DNA of 64,000 nt from Atriophallophorus winterbourni (Eukaryota; Platyhelminthes; Trematoda; Plagiorchiida; Microphallidae), in NCBI GenBank assembly GCA_013407085.1, contig JACCGJ010000590.1:1-64000 (forward strand), in the 5' to 3' direction. Positions 1-12,703 of this stretch are shown in pieces. Position numbers and translations under genes: made by a program. Under the pieces are notes generated by a model. The model saw nothing but the letters and a program-made list of their open reading frames with translations, ran no database searches and was not told where the DNA came from. Each line of letters opens with the position of its first letter. Within the stretch, counting starts at the first letter, position 1.

Positions 1-140
1 GACCAAGAATCACTTTGTGATTCTGTGTCTGAACATCGTGGTTCGTTGTACGAACCCTATATAACAGTTGGCATACAAGTATCACCTTGTTTACCTTTAA
101 TCCACTGTTTCAAGGCTCACTGAACCTGATCTTACTGTCT

Positions 141-178
141 CCACCTGACGACGGCAAACAGCCAGAAACCGGTAGTGG
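141..178 (+). ncRNA. Type-I hammerhead ribozyme-like motif, array copy 1
   Basis: The core CTGACGA lies at 145-151 and GAAA at 165-168. Stem I pairs 141-144 with 175-178. Stem II pairs 153-155 with 161-163 around the loop AAACA. A minimal stem III (A168-T173, C169-G172) precedes the predicted cleavage site GTA, after 174. The position that is normally a G-C pair next to the core (152 and 164) is a C/A mismatch, so activity may be weak or lost. Confidence 0.75.
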
Positions 179-382
179 TGTGTAAGGGATGGGGATGTGA
201 GCAACACATTACTTGGTCATCCACAAGCGGCTTGGGTGGCTTGACCAAGAATCACTTTGTGATTCTGTGTCTGAACATCGTGGTTCGTTGTACGAACCCT
301 ATATAACAGTTGGCATACAAGTATAACCTTGTTTACCTTTAATCCACTGTTTCACGGCTCACTGAACCTGATCTTACTGTCT

Positions 383-420
383 CCACCTGACGATGGCAAA
401 CAGCCTGAAACCGGTAGCGG
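383..420 (+). ncRNA. Type-I hammerhead ribozyme-like motif, array copy 2
   Basis: The core CTGACGA lies at 387-393 and GAAA at 407-410, with stem II GGC/GCC and loop AAACA and a GTA site ending at 416. Position 94/406 is a T/T mismatch where a G-C pair is expected. Stem I has an A/C mismatch (385/418). It looks more decayed than copy 1. Confidence 0.7.
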
Positions 421-623
421 TGTGTAAGGGATGGGGATGTGAGCAACACATTACTTTGGTCATCCATAAGCGCCTTGAGTGCTTTGACCAAGAATCACTT
501 GTGATTCTGTGTCTGAACATCGTGATTCGTTGTACGAACTCTATATAACAGTGGCATACAAGCATATCTTTGTTTACCAATTTACCACTGTTTCAAGGCT
601 CACTGAACCTGATCTTACTGTCT

Positions 624-661
624 CCACCTGACGACGGCAAACAGCCAGAAACCGGTAGTGG
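624..661 (+). ncRNA. Type-I hammerhead ribozyme-like motif, array copy 3
   Basis: The core CTGACGA lies at 628-634 and GAAA at 648-651, with stem II GGC/GCC around AAACA, GTA ending at 657, and stem I CCAC/GTGG. It carries the same C/A mismatch beside the core as copy 1. Confidence 0.72.
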
Positions 662-939
662 TGTGTAAGGGATGGGGATGTGAACAACACATTACTTTAG
701 TATATAATTAAGTTTTACTGAGAACGGTAAGTAATCTGTAACTATTTGTGAGATAAATATTCCCTTAAATGTATCGTGAAAATACACATTAGATAAAGAT
801 ATGTATAGAAAAATAAGATAGAGGACATCTTGATTTCATTGTATATTGTTTCGACCATGTGACAAATTCAGATTTTTGTTTATCTGCAAATTAATTTTCA
901 AAAAAAATCACGCGTGCACCGCTATTCCCACATGCCTTG

Positions 940-1995
940 AGCGATACCACAAACACCATTTGAAAGGACTTTATTGTTCTTACGCGAACGATATACCCGA
1001 GATCGTACGCAGGCAAAATCATTTTATTTGCGGATGCATCAAAGTCTGGACTAGCAACGCAACAAATAGAAGGATTACAAAGTCTCCAAAGATCCGAAGC
1101 ACCTCATATTGGTCCTTGCGGAAACTGCCTTCATTCAACACATCCAAAAAAATGTAAAAATATAAAACGCCCGGTAATCATTCAAATTCGCGTACTCTGT
1201 GGGATGTCTGCAACTTTCATGGGTTACTGAAGAGAAAGACCTGGGCGTGTGGATTAGCAGTAACTTGAAGTCTTCGCGGCAGTGTTCTGTTGTATACAAA
1301 AAGTCCTGCCAAAGCTTAGGATTGCTCAGAAGGATCTTTGGTCGTTTCTCAAAGCAGATACTTTCACGTATTATTAACACCTATATCAGACCAACAATGG
1401 AGTATGCTTTCCAAGCATGGTCCCCATGGTTACAAAAGGACATGACCTTGCTGCAACGGGTATAGCACCGAGCTGCAAAACTGGTGACCGGGTTATACAA
1501 CAGGCCATACGAGGAGCGGATTGCAACTCTAAACCTGTCTGACTTTTCGTACCGTCGTCTCAGGGGTGACTTGATCCTGCTGTTCAACATTCTGCATACA
1601 GTGGATCACTCACTTGAACACCTGTTTCATCGGCAAGAAGCACGTGGTAGCAGATGGCAGGGCTACAATTTAATTATTTCACACCTCAGATCAAATTGTA
1701 GAAGGTTTTTCTTTGCTGTCAGAGTTTGTTTTCTATGGAACTCCCTGCCCCCATATATCATTTGCGTAACAAGCCTGAACATGTTCAAGGCTGAACTTGA
1801 CAAGTATATGTTGACCAAACCCAACCTTGCACCTGAATACACGTGCTGACTTTCCATATGGATAAAACATTTGTGTTGTTTTTTATGCATTCCCTATATT
1901 TTTAATCTGTGGTTACTGAAAAATATTTGCTTTTTGGACCATTGATTTATATTTTTTTTTTTGAATTACTCTGAATTACTTTGAATTTTATTGAC
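940..1995 (+). mobile_element. CR1-like LINE, 5'-truncated, ORF2 3' half
   Basis: Translated pieces in shifting frames give the second half of a CR1-type ORF2. The reverse-transcriptase segment around 965-1155 includes YANDIPEIV and PFNTSK. The thumb/C-terminal region follows at 1199-1465 (INTYIRPTMEYAFQAWSPWL), continues after one stop at 1462-1464, and runs to 1849 with the CR1-typical block VCFLWNSLPP near the end. The canonical FADD catalytic motif is not intact. The 3' flank at about 1958-1990 has degenerate TGAATTAC repeats, which fit the short tandem tail of CR1 elements. This is a dead copy with several frameshifts and no ORF1 or endonuclease. Confidence 0.85.
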
Positions 1996-2462
1996 TGTAT
2001 AATATTATCAATCGCATGTGATGAACATCACATCTCTCCTGAAATCCGCGTATCGAACGACTCTATGTCTTAGGAAGTAATCCTTCGTTCTTCAAACTTA
2101 TGAGTACGATATTTCAGGGAGAAAATTAATTGAAACTTTATTTCATTCAATGTAGAACGATAATTTCTATGTTATCAGGCATACACATAACTAGTGCGAA
2201 ACTCGCGCATTTTGCCAGCGAAACGCAAACGATCTCGGAATTATAAAGTTTGTTGCCGGAACGAACAAATTTGTCCTGTGAGTGACAGAGACGCATTCAG
2301 ACCGAAGCTACCAAGAATAGATTCAAGTGACATTTTAAGCAGCTCTCGACGAACGGCTAAACGAAAAAAGGCATGCATGAAATATTGTATTTTAATCTTC
2401 AGCAAATTAAAGTTTCCAAGTTGTTGGATATCAAATGCGTTACTGAATAATTAAAAAGATCT
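1996..2462. other. Unassigned A+T-rich stretch
   Basis: Nothing recognised. A short basic open frame (2194-2454, +, 86 codons) has no familiar motif and no clear splice sites, so I do not call it a gene. Confidence 0.4.
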
Positions 2463-2575
2463 ATTCATTTCAAGATTCAAGATTCAAGATTTATGGTTAA
2501 AAAAGCAAATTGCTGTATAATACCATAGGATATACGTATAAAAAATTTAAAAAAAATCGTTACTTGTATGATCAT
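2463..2575 (-). mobile_element. CR1-like LINE 3'-end fragment
   Basis: The repeated heptamer of the form ATTCAAG at 2463-2495, followed by atttatggtt, is the reverse complement of the tail seen at the 3' end of the plus-strand CR1 at 8764-8791. The adjoining bases to about 2575 match a second copy at 57156-57260. It is a severely 5'-truncated minus-strand insertion without coding sequence. Confidence 0.7.
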
Positions 2576-4445
2576 ATCCATGTTCTTCATAGGTGGAGCA
2601 AAAATAATCCTCAATGGCAACAAAGACTGAGGAAAAAGAATCTTTGGATGGACGGTAGTTCCGTGCGTTAAAATAATATAGACATCAATAGGTAGGGGCC
2701 AACAATTTCACTTTTTGTTTTTTGCTGAATGATAATGATATTACAAATTTAATATTCACGGGGATAATAATTAGCTAGAAGCTGATGTCATGTTCTGAAT
2801 ATAATAAAATCTATGCCGTTATACGTTTGAGACTGCGATATAGCATATTCTGATTTGTGTTTCACGCACCTTTGCTTCCGGATACATGGTGAATCGCACG
2901 TTGAGAGGTTAGCAAATAATAAAATTTACTATTGAGGTTAGGATAAAGTACATATTGCCATATATATAAATTTCGTATATATTTGACCCGAGTCTCTGTC
3001 TCTAATTCTGTCTCAAAACTTAACATTTTCTGGATAATGATCGATCTAAATGAATAATTATCCCAGTGGGTAACCAGGTTTTCGACAACGAATACACGCG
3101 TTTAGGAATGTAATCGAGTGACCGATTGTTTCTGTTTTAGGGCAAGACTCAGTAAACCAATATGCATAACTTTTCTTCTGCTTTTTGAAAGGCATCTATA
3201 GTTCCATTAACTAATTCCGGTTCTTTTATGAGAATTAATTGATGTGCTTTGGTAGCTCAAGAACATTTTTTCCACACTGGTCAATGTTAGAATCGTCATT
3301 ATCTCGTTCAGTCGTAAAGGTGCGAACAACATCTGTTGTGATCAGCCAACTGATCAAATATCCACGGGGTCGCACGACTACCGCATATAGGAGAATAAAA
3401 ATGGAGCGATTATTTTAGGATAAGACCGAAAGCAAATTAATCGATTTTCTATGAGCATTGTTTCTGCTTTGGTAATCTGAACAGTCCACATGATATTATT
3501 TGTAACACAAGTGCCGCGAATCTTCAAATTCTAAATTGCAGCAATTTCGCAGTTTGCAATGTCTAGGCTTCCGGTTACTTCGTCGCTTAATCTGTCATCA
3601 AACGCAGTACAAATCAATAGTTCAATGGCAATTTCTTCATCGACTCCCGTATTAAGACAGCTCTTTTCTTCGACCCTGAAAACGACACGTTGTAAGCAAA
3701 CCAGATGTGAGTTGAACATAAACAGTTTAGTTCGTTGTTCACAAAGATTATAATGTGTGTTGAATCGTGAAATACGCCACTATTTATCACTGATTTCCAC
3801 TGGCATGATAAATCCGGTCTGTTATGAAGCTTTCTAGTTATCCAATTGTAAATAAAATTTCTTTCTTCACTGAATATAAAGCACTCTTGAAATATATGTA
3901 GCGAAAATCAATCTATTCATCATTATAGATTCATAGTGCCAATTAATCAAGAAAACTCAAAAAATTCGTCAAGGAAGACCAAAATTAACATAATAGGGAC
4001 TGAAATCACATAATATGGAACAGTTTAGCCGTTGCTAATATATTTTTTATACGAAACGGTTTCAAAGTGTGCTAGTCGGGTTTATTAAGCTCTAGTAGCA
4101 CATGTCAGATTGATGTACTTTAATTTATAACGACCCATGGCTTAGTTTCCATTCATTTGGTTGTGGATAGTTGTTAAAATCGCTTGTTGTGCGGTCGCAT
4201 TATTCTGAACTCCCGATTATCAGGATATACTGTTCTGACACTTACACGTTTGAATCACCTCGAAGTCAGCTTTCTGTATATACCACTCTCGTAGCGGTAT
4301 ACGAGCAAATTCGGATTTCTCGTGATTTTCCTATATTGAATCTACGCGTGCAAACCTGTTAATACTCTTTACGTCCTCAAATGGGATTAACGTTATCGGA
4401 AAGATTATATTCTTCGCCGTCGACTGGTTATATATTCAACATCGT
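2576..4445. other. Unassigned region between repeats
   Basis: Only short open frames occur, for example 3559-3753, and there is no recognisable domain, RNA gene or internal repeat. It could be unique intergenic DNA or old decayed repeats. Confidence 0.4.
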
Positions 4446-4545
4446 GCGATCAACTACGGAAGCGTATTGCCGGAATCAATTCTGACTTTTCTCCTATTAG
4501 TGAACAACGCTTTTCGTTACGCTCACGATCTTCATTATCGATCGC

Positions 4546-5793
4546 TTGACTGAACCACTGCCTGTGCATACACCACTGAACAGCACTGCACACAACCCTG
4601 ACCGGATGATCACGAAAAGGATACAAAGCGCACCGAGCTGCATGTGTACGGTTTGTCAAAAGTCGGTGAGTCCTAAGGCGAAGTCCGTCATGTGGTACGA
4701 TTGTTTTTCGAAAGTTCATGCTAAATGCGACAAATCGCTAACCTCAGATTCAGTATCGATTATAAATGGAGATGTTTATCCCAGTGTTTGGCTTGCGAGG
4801 CCAAACAAACAGCGACATTCTCGGAGGCGAAAATCCCTGAGAATGAAATTGAGACGCGTCTAAATGGACGAGAATCCAGTATGCAAAAACTGAATGAATT
4901 GATAAACAAGGTCATAAAGGCACTACTGTTGCTCGACTTAGAGGTTACTGACGCAGAGCCGGTGGATAATCCATCATACTCGAACAAGCCAACATTTACC
5001 CAGATGGTGTCTAAAATGGGGAGGCGTTCGTTGGGATCAGTGACTCCTCAACCTAACGGAAACGAGAAAGGACTCAGAAAAACGACTACTAAAATGACTG
5101 ACTCAAATTATAAAACAAAATCCGCTGGTGTAAACTTTAGTGTTTTATGTACAAACGTGGCCGAGTCGCAGGAAACGCTAAGCTGAGTGGTATAAACTCT
5201 GTAGTCAGATGAGACTGGCCACTGTTACTCCGTCATCAATAGTTCGATTAAACCGCTACATGAATTCTCCTTACAAGTATGATCCTCGCCTTATGAGAAT
5301 AACGATGCAATCTGCGGAGGACGCAGAAAACCTACTCTTAAATGCTTACCTTCCTAGAGGTGTTCCAGAGACTACATGTCGTATCCATGCAGACTCACCA
5401 CGGTGGGAGCGAAAGTCGTCGCAGAAATCTCGTGAAAAAAGTAATCCAAGAGTTATTTAAATTTTGGGTGTTCCGTAAGATGCTGCTGACGTACCTTCTC
5501 AAGAAATGTCTGAGCACGATCACAAACAAAGGAAATATCTAGCCGAAACAATTGGTATTAAAAATACCATACTTGTGGATGCTTTTAGGTTACCACTATC
5601 TGCCAATTATAAACGGCAAGGTCCTAGCCATTTAAAGCACACTTTCTTCACAACCAAAATGATCGATACTATCAAAAGTGAATGGAAATCTAATAGAAAA
5701 ACCTTACCCCAAAACGCCAAGTTGAGCTTGCCCAGGGTAATAGCCCGAAGTAAGCAAACGGATACTACCGACCTACAAACGCCTATTGATTAG
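4546..5793 (+). pseudogene. CR1 ORF1 (PHD finger/RNA-binding gag-like protein), frameshifted
   Basis: Three overlapping frames assemble into one ORF1. The first (4546-4863) has the zinc-finger start CTVCQKSV. The next (4725-5186) has a basic low-complexity linker. The last two (5209-5460, 5506-5793) have an RRM-like region with LLRVT-type strands, CRIHADSPRWERK, and a C-terminal DAFRLPLSANYK block. The intact ORF1 at 27216-28373 on the other strand aligns with all of these pieces, which identifies the breaks as frameshifts. Proteins of this type bind the element RNA. At least three lesions are present. Confidence 0.85.
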
Positions 5794-5949
5794 GTTCAAC
5801 CTGAATGTCATGCGATAGCTCCAAAATGCTTGAGCATTCCGACTCTAACCGAGTCGGCCCTTTGGTAACTTTCCATGATTTGAACACCACAAAATGTATA
5901 AAATGTTTATATAAAAGGCGCAAAGCCTTCCGAAAGAATTAACTGAGTT

Positions 5950-8675
5950 AACCGAGATATGTTCACGCTACTGACCTGACATTATCGCCATTACAGAAAC
6001 ATGGTATTCTTCCAAATTGATTGAAACGGAGATATCAATTCCAAATATGAATTTGATAAGGAACAATCCAAAGAGAAGCGGTGGTGGTATTGCTCTTTAT
6101 TATTACAACCGACTTCAGTACCATCCAATAGACAAGACAGAATTCACGCTCGAGGATACAATTTGTTTTTCTTAAACGCTGATATCTGGTGAAGTTTGCA
6201 TTATTGGTGTGGTCTACCGGTCCCCTTCATCTACGGAATCGTACAACGAAAGGTTGATCCAAGTGCTTCAGCGCTTGACTCGCACACAGCAAGCAACGAC
6301 ACATATTATGGGTGATTTTAATCTGTCCACCATTCATGTCATGAACGACCACTCCCCACAAACGCTAGAATACCGATTTAGAGAGGTACTAGATTTACTC
6401 CCGTTATACAACTATTTTCACCAATGCACCAGGAAGAGAGGTTCTGACCGCCACTTTGTCTTGGATTTTGTGTTAACATCGGAAGAACAATCTATTGAAG
6501 CGATCGAATTTCAGGCTCTGCTGGGTCTTAGTGGCCATTCAGTGCTTGTGTTCGACAATGTTCGCAGTACTCAGCAATCGCTTGCTCCGAATTGGGTGGT
6601 TCGATGGGTAGATAAATTGGCCCTGAGTAAATCGCTCGTGCAGATTCCGCATTTTCAGTCGGACAACATAAGCATGAACTCGCAATGGAACGAACTTGTA
6701 GGTTTTCTGAAACTGAAGATAGACGAAAACTCGCAGATTGTTCAGAAAAGGTGCGTACATGTACTTCGTTTTGTTGTCCGCAGCAGAACGAAAAGGGGAT
6801 AGCACTGAAGCGAGCAGCGTGGGTGCAGCATAAAGCCAACAATACTTCTACTTCTTAGCAACATTTCTGTATGTTACGCAACGAAGTAACTGCACTTATT
6901 CGAGAGGATAAAGAAGAGCACCAATTGATGCTCCTGTCAAAAATGGAACCCAACCCTAAGTTACTATACCAAATCAGGAACGCGAAAGCGAAAGTCAAAC
7001 CAGGTATTTTTTCATTTAGAATGGTGAAAACTCACTGAAACGGCGTTGGAAACCGTAAATGCTCTGACAATTTACTACTCTAAAGTGTTCGTGTCAAATG
7101 TTTTAGTGAAACGTTTTGAGTATTCAATCGAAACAGGAATCGAAACGTTGTGCGATATTTCGATAAATCCAGTGATTGTCGAAAATCATTTGCTCAAACT
7201 AAATGTAAGAAAATTTCCAGTAGCGGTTGGCATCACACCGGATGTGCTCAGGTTCTGTCACCGTCAGCTTTGTGAACCGCTCTCCAGAGTGTTTAACTAT
7301 TCGTTGCTTAAGGGTTTGGTACCAAAAGATTGGAAGTCCGGCGTGATAACATCTATCTTCAAAGGCGGCTGCCGATCTGACGCTGCAAATTATCGTCCTG
7401 TCACACTTTTACCTGTTATTGCTAAGGTCATGGAACGTATAGTCTGGAACAGGATGGTTGCACAAATTAAATCGCATATTTTGTTTTCGCAAGCGCAGCA
7501 TGGATTTCGATCTCACCGATCTTGTCTCACAAATCGTTTCATAGCTTTAGACGATTGGACGAAGGATTTGGATTGAAGTTATTGCATCCACGTCTGTTAC
7601 TAAGACATTTCGAAAGCTTTTGACAGAGTCAATCATCATTTGCTTCTTCAAAAACTGATGCTTTTAGGAATATGTTATCCACTCCTCTCATGGTTGGACA
7701 ATTATCTGGCAGATCGCGACGCCCGAGTTAATGTTAACCGAGTGCTATCCAAAACGTTTAAAACCACCAGTTGAGTCCCACAAGGATCTGTGCTGAGCCC
7801 GCTCCTTTTTCTGTTTTACATAAACGATTTAGCCCCCCCTTCATATCGTCCAAAATGGTCCTGTTCGCAGATGATATGAAAATTTTGACGCCAATTAGTT
7901 CTGCAGAGGATTGTGCGAAACTACAAATGAATTTGGACAGCGTGTCGAATTGGGCGGTTATGAATGACATGTCATTCAACATACAAAAATGTAAGATGAT
8001 CCATCTTGGCAAGAATGTTCCTTGAACATATCGATTGGGAACTGAAAACCTAGCATGGAGCTCAGAAAAAGATATTGAAGTGTGGATAAGCGGAAACCTG
8101 AAGAGCACAGTGCAGTGCCAGAATATATATCGACGGGCAAACACATTATGAGGTATCTTTTGAAGTGTATTTGGAAGATTCTCTCTGGTAACGTTACAAA
8201 GGATAATAAATGTTTACCTTCGCCCTATGATGGAGTATGCAGTATAGGTCTGGGATCCTTGGCTGCGAACAGATATTGCTCTCTCTGATAAAATATATCA
8301 TAGAGCCACAAAGTTAGTGATGGGTCCTCGCAATGTTTCGTACACCAAAAGATTGCGTCGTCTGGGTCTATGTGACTTTACACAAAGGGGGATACGACGC
8401 GACATCATTTTGACCTATAAAATTGTGGCTTCAAAAGGACATCCACTAAAACACTTACTTGATTTTTGTGATGGGAAAGTGACGCGATGACCTACCTTAT
8501 CCTTTAAGTTCCAAGTTCACGTGTTGATTGTCGGCGCCATTTCATCGCCGTACGTGCTATATTTCTTTGGAATTCTCCACCCCAACATGTGGTGGACTCT
8601 TTTTGCCTGGCGATTTTTAAAGCGAAATTAGACTTGCACTTGCAAGCGAACATCATTCGTAGGCCATACATTTGA
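5950..8675 (+). pseudogene. CR1 ORF2 (endonuclease-reverse transcriptase), multiply broken
   Basis: The endonuclease domain is clearest at 6209-6802, with the catalytic-type strand IMGDFNLS near 6308 and SGHS near 6530. The fingers and palm occupy 7046-7576. The frame stops at 7574-7576 and resumes in another frame with KAFDRVNHHLL (about 7610), VPQGSVLSPLLFLFYINDL (about 7770-7830) and FADDMKIL (about 7864). The C-terminal region from 8040 is heavily shifted. In this family the product nicks target DNA and primes reverse transcription; this copy cannot make one. Confidence 0.88.
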
Positions 8676-8791
8676 TATTCTTTATTGTTTTTATACTATT
8701 GTATTTTTCATATTTTTATTCATACCGTAATCCTGTAGTGTTGTAAAGTAATAACTTTTTAAACCATAAATCCTTAAATCCTTGAATCCTG

Positions 8792-9614
8792 TGATTAAAA
8801 ATGATGAAGCTGGAAACGTTCATAACAGACAGGTGATCACACTTCCGAGTGATGCAACAATAGCTGAATATATACAATCAGGTCCCGCCAACTCAGTTTT
8901 ATTCAGCTGCAATATAATTTCGGCAACATTATCTGCATTGAGATCTACACAGCTTAAAAGTGCTGTGTTGCATTCACTAGTTTCAAAACGATTATATGTA
9001 TCCAGTCAGCGAAAACTGTTAAAGAATTAATGCAATGTCACGAATGTTCTCCACCAACTCACAACCATGTTAACATCATCCAACTCTAGTGTACCTATTT
9101 CATTTATTGAGAAATTGTTGCCTTGAATGTAGTCACTTTAGTTAAGAGCAACCGTGCTTTTTTAACACAAGCAGGTGTTAGTCTTCTTATAATAATAATA
9201 TTATCAAATGTAGTGTTGGACTGCGTTAAAATAAAACTTAATCGATGCATAAACTAATTAAAATTGCGAATCTTTACATAACAGTAACTAAAACACTATT
9301 ATTACAATATTTACCAATGATTGTTGATACAAACGTCGGAATCTAATAACCCTTTTTGAAACACTCCAAACGAAAAAATCAAGCAGAACTTAATTACCAA
9401 TGATGCTATCTACAGCTATGATCATGTATTCTGTGCAGTGAATTTATTTGTGTACACTGATTTGCAATAATTTTTGCGCACTTTCCAATCGCATTTCAAA
9501 CTATGCCAGACCAACTTCTTTGAAACTTTGTTTTTAAACACAAATAGAAGATTAGTTTGCAAATGTACAAATGGATGGAGATGGACACAAATTAAATCGG
9601 GATAGAACATAATT
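8792..9614. other. Unassigned A+T-rich region
   Basis: No convincing coding segment or repeat was found. A frame of 82 codons at 8782-9030 overlaps the LINE tail and has no recognised domain. Confidence 0.4.
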
Positions 9615-9800
9615 CAACGCCAAAGGCAGACTCGTCATGTTAGAGAGTTCCTGGAATCGTGGTATTCAGCACTACAATAAATCATTTAGCACATTCAATG
9701 GGATGCTGTCTACAGGTCAATGAGAACACGCCAACAACGAGGACATGCAATGATTCCAGCCAATCATAATGGATGTGGTCTTAACGCATCAAATAAATTT
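9615..9800 (+). mobile_element. Possible Penelope-like element C-terminal remnant
   Basis: One frame with three stops reads RQTRHVREFLESW, then a degenerate INRHI-like stretch, then an RTRQQRG end. Blocks with FLESW followed by INRHI and a short Y-rich motif are typical of the linker/endonuclease end of Penelope-like retroelements in flatworms, as I recall the family. The match is short and from memory, so confidence is limited. Confidence 0.4.
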
Positions 9801-10474
9801 GAATAATGCACACCGCCCAGTCGCTTCGAAAGAGATTTCGGTGATGATATTATCCAGTTTGTTGACGAAGTGTCCGCAACCAACCACACCTGTTTGGAGA
9901 AAAACAATGACCTACAATCCGCTGCCTGAGCTACAAGTGCTTCGGAATGCCTGGTGAAAATACTATAGTATTAATAATACACACATTTCTGGTAACTTAT
10001 TTAATTGATTGTGTTTTGAATCAAATTTCTGCGGGTAATATCTGGACTAATGTCATTAATTGGTTGCAAAATCTATATGAATTTCGCTACAAAAAGTATT
10101 TCATTTTCAAAGCATTTTTACTTAGGTAAACAAATAAAAAAAATTGTAAATTTCAAAAATCCTATTCCTTATACTATTTCTTAATATCTGACGCTTCACC
10201 AGATTGATGAGGGAAATATTTCGTTTCCTTCCTGTCTAAAATATATAGCGGTGTACATGAAAAATACAGAGATAAACAGACGACGTACCATTGACTGCCA
10301 GATACATTGAATATATAACCAGATTAAAACTTTGGCACGATTGGGTTATCACCATAACAATCCAAATAAGATAAAAATTATGCACCGTTGATTCGTTCAT
10401 TTATTAATTAAAGTCCCACGCTCAATAAATTCAATAGAATAGCTACATTTTGTAATGAAGTTGTGGATGACCTC
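9801..10474. other. Unassigned region
   Basis: Nothing recognised; it is A+T rich with short open frames only. Confidence 0.4.
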
Positions 10475-10607
10475 GTACTGTACTGGTGATGAGAAACTTC
10501 TCGTTATTTTTAAACATCGCTTATGTTTCTTTGCACCTCAAATATAAACACACTAAACATTAAAAACATTTTTTCCAAGTCACAGCAATAAAAACCTAGG
10601 TAACCGA

Positions 10608-12703
10608 ATGACGTTTTGGATAAATCTTGACCTTTCATCACCAGTCATATTCGAAAAGAATATTGAAAGACAAAAAACCAAATTTGGCAGTAACGTATCA
10701 GTATCACGGGGCGATAGTCGACCAAGTCGAAACGAGTGCCCAGATTCTTTCGGATGTGTGCACAGCATGGGTACAGGTATATCTTTAGCCATTGAAAACG
10801 TCCAAGTTGTTGCAAGTACCCAGACTTGCTACAAATCATTCCTCGCAATTGCCTGTGTCTACGTCACCCAGTGCAGCCCAACACAACTTATTGAGACACT
10901 CGACGGTTTGTTTTACTCATCTCCCAGTATACGTATCATGGGTGATTTCAACCTCACAGACATAAATTGCCCTGCCCTTACAGGTGTAGTCACCCAGCAA
11001 TCTAAAACTTTTTTCGAATGGCTACATATTCATGCGTTGCAGGAACAAGTGAATGATCTTACAAGGTTTTGTCCTGGATGCGCTCCATCCACTCTTGATT
11101 TGGTATTGTCGTCGCAGCTAGATGCCATTAGATATTTAAAGTACCTACCACCGCTCGGCAAAAGCGATCACCTAATGATAATCTTCGAAGCGATATTGCG
11201 TTTTCACAATCCTTGCTCTCGTCTTAGACGAAATTTAAGGCTTGTAGACTGGGGTTCACTCTTACAGACTTCAAATTCTTTCCTTCAGTTATCTAGCGAT
11301 TCCAATATAAGTGAAAACTGTGATCGAATTTGTAAATATCTAATCGAGTTACAAGACGAGCACGCTCCGCTACAGTGCGTGAGAATGCATCAAAGGCCGC
11401 TCTGGTGGTCTACCCGTAAACAAGATCGCCTATGGCGGCAATATAAGCTATCCCTTACTTCTGGTTCTTGGGCCCGCTACAAAACCGCTTGGAATGCTTG
11501 TGTTAAATTGCGTGTGCTCAAATCGGATTTTGAGTTATCTTTAGTTAAGGATGCTATATCGAATCCGAAAAGGTTTTATAGCTACGCACAGTCAAAAGTC
11601 GATACCAGGGAAAGCATAGGAGATTTGAAACTGAAGGACGGAAAAGTAGCTGACACCGACATGTCTAGGGCTAGTGCCTTCTCAGGGTTTTTCAGTAACG
11701 ATCAACGACGGGATAATTCTTCAAATGCACCGTCGGGTCTGATTGGCCTGACACCTGGTGTCCATTGTTTAGATGAGTTGTCCTTTAATGAGGTTGAGCT
11801 GTATGATTCACTTATCCATGTTCGCGTCAACATATCTGAGGGATCGGATGTCATCCAATAAATTATGCTTGAAAATCTTACCTCAATGCTTACTAAACCG
11901 TTTTGCAAGCCCTTTAATACATGCTTGCAACTAGGAGTGGTTCCCAGTAAGTGGAAGGAAGACATAGTCGTGCCAATACACAAGGGTGGTTGCAAGTCAA
12001 CTGTAGGGAACTATAGACCTGTCAGCCTGACTAGCATCGTCTCAAAAGTATCAGAAAAGCTATTGCGTGACAAAATCTGTCAGCATTTTTATTCGGCATT
12101 CTCTACTGAGTGTTGGGGGTTGGATCCACGTTGTCTAGACAAACCGACATGATCAGTGTGGTCCCTCAAGGATCGGTACTCGGTCCACTTCTATTCCTAA
12201 TTTTAGTTGATGACTTGTCGTCTGCCTTGTAGTGTCCATGCTTCATTTTCGCGGATGATGTGAAGTTCATCGGATCAACGGATGAAGATACCTTGATGCA
12301 CGACCTTGAGCGGGTCATAAACTGGTCATACCAGTGTGATCTCCCACTGAACCTAAATAAGAGCCAACTCTTGTCAACACTTGTTGATAAGATTTCGGTC
12401 CAAGTGGCGGGGAACTCCCTCAGTGTTAACGATTTGGGAGTACTGGTTAGGGCTTACTTCAAATGGGAGAACCAATGTGCCGCTGCAGCTCAACGTGCTC
12501 GCAAGGTTATTTTTCGGCTGAAATCAGTGCTATCGAACAGAAGATCCGATGTATCCCTGCCACTTTACGAGACATTAGTTCGGCCGCATCTCGAATATTG
12601 TTTTCAGGTGTGGTGTCCTCACTACCATAAGCACATACTTCGACTTGAAAGCGTACCTCGCCTCGCAAATCGCATTATTGAGTTTCAGCGAGGGAAACCT
12701 TAA
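10608..12703 (+). pseudogene. CR1 ORF2 of the element upstream of ZFPL1
   Basis: The 417-codon frame at 10608-11861 is an unusually long survivor: endonuclease followed by the linker containing LWWSTRKQDRLW and KRFYSYAQSK. It stops at 11859-11861, and the next frame starts at once with the reverse-transcriptase fingers (VPSKWKEDIVVPIHKGG). A deletion and a stop (12229-12231) remove part of the palm, after which 12260-12703 continues through the thumb (NDLGVLV, RPHLEYCFQVWCPH). Not functional. The translation start is unknown because the endonuclease N-terminus is missing. Confidence 0.85.

Larger units (their letters stand above)
1..705 (+). repeat. Tandem array of ~242-bp hammerhead-bearing units (2.9 copies)
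   Basis: Three head-to-tail copies are visible by eye: 1-242, 243-485 and 486 to about 705. The last is cut short just after the segment reading gcaacacatta. Each unit carries one hammerhead-like core, and successive predicted cleavage sites (after 174, 416 and 657) are 242 and 241 bp apart. Copies differ by scattered substitutions and small indels. The array starts at base 1, so it probably continues to the left. Monomers of a few hundred bases with one type-I hammerhead each are the known layout of flatworm hammerhead satellites and of animal retrozymes. Assignment to either class is inference. Confidence 0.9.
4450..8791 (+). mobile_element. CR1-like LINE, nearly full length but inactivated
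   Basis: The element reads in order: ORF1 with an N-terminal PHD-like Cys/His cluster (about 4546-5793), apurinic endonuclease (about 5950-6802), reverse transcriptase (7046-8000), C-terminal region (8040-8640), then a 3' tail of repeated AAATCCTT/GAATCCT ending near 8791. The order and motifs (GDFNLS in the endonuclease, NYRPVTLLPVIAKV, GFRSHRSC, VPQGSVLSPLLF and FADDMK in the polymerase) are those of CR1-clade non-LTR retrotransposons. Frameshifts and stops break both frames, so the copy cannot move by itself. The 5' boundary is approximate. Confidence 0.92.

Noticed and set aside
1..705. CRISPR-like or satellite-only interpretation of the direct repeats
   Set aside because: Units are about 242 bp without unique spacers in a eukaryotic genome, and each has a ribozyme fold.
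846..1157. Possible novel 103-codon gene
   Set aside because: Its second half reads as CR1 reverse transcriptase (YANDIPEIV, PFNTSK), so it belongs to the LINE.
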